Source: Candidatus Woesebacteria bacterium (GTDB lineage Bacteria; Patescibacteriota; Microgenomatia; UBA1406; GWC2-37-13). From it: DNA of 53,207 bases. The translations under genes were made by a program, and so were the position numbers. Where the stretch lies: positions 1 through 53,207 of the forward strand of contig JAGQLS010000009.1 of the NCBI GenBank assembly GCA_020429045.1, given 5' to 3'. A model generated the notes under the pieces. That model was not told the DNA's origin, made no database searches, and worked only from the letters and a program-made list of their open reading frames with translations. Below are positions 52,370-53,207 of the stretch, piece by piece (the first letter of the stretch is position 1; every line of letters begins with the position of its first letter).

Positions 52370-53207
52370 AAAAAGTTTCGGTTATTTCTCCTGCCAATAT
52401 CGGCCTCATCAAATATTGGGGATTTCATGATGAAACGTTGTATATTCCAAACAACGATAATATTGCCGTGACGATGAGTAATTGTTTGACTACTACAACG
52501 GTTAAAGTCTCAGAAGAATACGGTGAAGATTCAATAGCCTTTGCATCGCAAGATGGAGAATGTATGCTGACAGATAAATCTACCATGAAATCAAAAAAAG
52601 CATACGAGCTGGTCGAATATGTGCGCAAAAGAGCTGGCTCCTCGCTGAAGGCAAAAATAGTGTCGCACAATACCTTCCCCTCAGATGCCGGTATCGCCGC
52701 TTCGGCTTCATCGTTTTCTGCACTTACGTTGGGCTTGCTGCATGCATACGAACTCAACGATGTGCTGGGTGATGCGCAGGAAATTTCACGCATAGCACGG
52801 AGGAGCGGTTCAGCTTCTGCTGCCCGATCGATAATGGGCGGGTTTGTCAAACTCAAGGCGGGGGGCGATGACCAACATTCCTTTGCCGTACAAATTGCCG
52901 ATGAGCATCATTGGGATATCGTCGATGTTGTTGCAGTTGTAGACGACGGGAAAAAAATCCTTTCAACGTCAGAAGGCCACATGCGAGCAAAAACAAATCC
53001 GTACTTCCACACGCGGCTTGAGGAGATGCAACCGCGCATACAACGTGTAAGACAAGCAATCGTTGAAAAAAACATACAGCTTCTTGGGGAAGCGATCGAA
53101 CAAGAGGCGTTGTCGATGCACGCGATAACTATGACTTCCCAACCACCTGCGCTCTACTTCCAACCAGGCACCATCGCGCTCATAAAAAATATCATGCGCT
53201 GGAGAGA
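52366..53207 (+). CDS. mvaD: Diphosphomevalonate decarboxylase family (3' end beyond window)
   Basis: 280 codons are visible with no stop. GHMP-kinase fold: SPANIGLIKYWG near the N-terminus, the phosphate loop FPSDAGIAASASSFSALT, and RRSGSASAARSIMGGFVKL. This family decarboxylates mevalonate diphosphate (or mevalonate phosphate in archaeal-type variants) with ATP to make isopentenyl units. The block usually reading YWGK is YWGF here, so exact substrate specificity is uncertain. It is coupled by a 4-nt overlap to the Nudix gene. A mevalonate route is unusual among bacteria but known in some CPR and Gram-positives. Confidence 0.88.
   Translation, partial: MKKVSVISPANIGLIKYWGFHDETLYIPNNDNIAVTMSNCLTTTTVKVSEEYGEDSIAFASQDGECMLTDKSTMKSKKAYELVEYVRKRAGSSLKAKIVSHNTFPSDAGIAASASSFSALTLGLLHAYELNDVLGDAQEISRIARRSGSASAARSIMGGFVKLKAGGDDQHSFAVQIADEHHWDIVDVVAVVDDGKKILSTSEGHMRAKTNPYFHTRLEEMQPRIQRVRQAIVEKNIQLLGEAIEQEALSMHAITMTSQPPALYFQPGTIALIKNIMRWR

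Overview
The window looks like part of a genome from the Candidate Phyla Radiation (Patescibacteria), most probably a Microgenomates-type lineage. This is inferred from gene content: a short IF-2 without its N-terminal region, DUF4012, DUF5661 and DUF3048 proteins, many single-pass surface proteins with Thr/Pro-rich linkers, a sortase, small GIY-YIG proteins, tRNAs without encoded CCA, and mevalonate-pathway genes. No phylogeny could be run. TGA ends many genes (aspS, nusA, the Nudix gene), so the code is not one that reads UGA as glycine.

Layout. 1-5.9 kb: minus-strand surface proteins; the first runs off the left edge and is open for at least 783 codons. 5.9-15.5 kb: rmuC, a degenerate DHH protein, infB and nusA on minus, radA on plus, then epmA-like, efp and rodZ-like on minus. 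15.7-20.6 kb: heat-shock cluster hrcA-grpE-dnaK-HD-dnaJ behind a consensus promoter overlapped by a CIRCE-like operator. 20.7-26.4 kb: HicAB toxin-antitoxin, CCA-adding enzyme, a RAYT transposase carrying a perfect palindrome in its coding sequence, an MBL hydrolase, and secD-secF. 26.4-40 kb: envelope and housekeeping genes (DUF3048, thpR, cytidylyltransferase, DUF4012, bL25, aspS, D,D-carboxypeptidase, SDR, kup, DUF5661). 40-45.2 kb: accessory island with a helicase, a tiny zinc protein, a truncated and an intact GIY-YIG gene, a flavin-type gene bounded by perfect 15-bp inverted repeats, a broken PIN toxin-antitoxin pair and a GNAT-like protein. 45.3-53.2 kb: tRNA-Tyr, sortase, a frameshifted CPBP protease, groES-groEL divergent from a protease-less Lon ATPase, a methyltransferase, a TPR protein, tRNA-Ser, tRNA-Cys, a Nudix/IPP-isomerase-like gene and mvaD running off the right edge.

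How it works together. The heat-shock and GroESL blocks give a compact protein quality-control set, with a Lon-like unfoldase lacking its protease. EF-P and its probable Lys-modifying enzyme are adjacent. SecDF, the sortase, the D,D-carboxypeptidase and the anchored surface proteins describe a Gram-positive-like envelope. The Nudix gene and mvaD overlap and probably serve isoprenoid synthesis.

The strongest cross-window signal is promoter geometry: at about 17 genes that begin transcription units a -10 hexamer ends only 5-7 nt before the start codon, which predicts leaderless mRNAs. Other noteworthy signals are a duplicated intergenic element of about 200 bp, REP-like palindromes in the same window as a RAYT, a TA-repeat frameshift at a protease active site, and a C1:G72 tRNA-Tyr.
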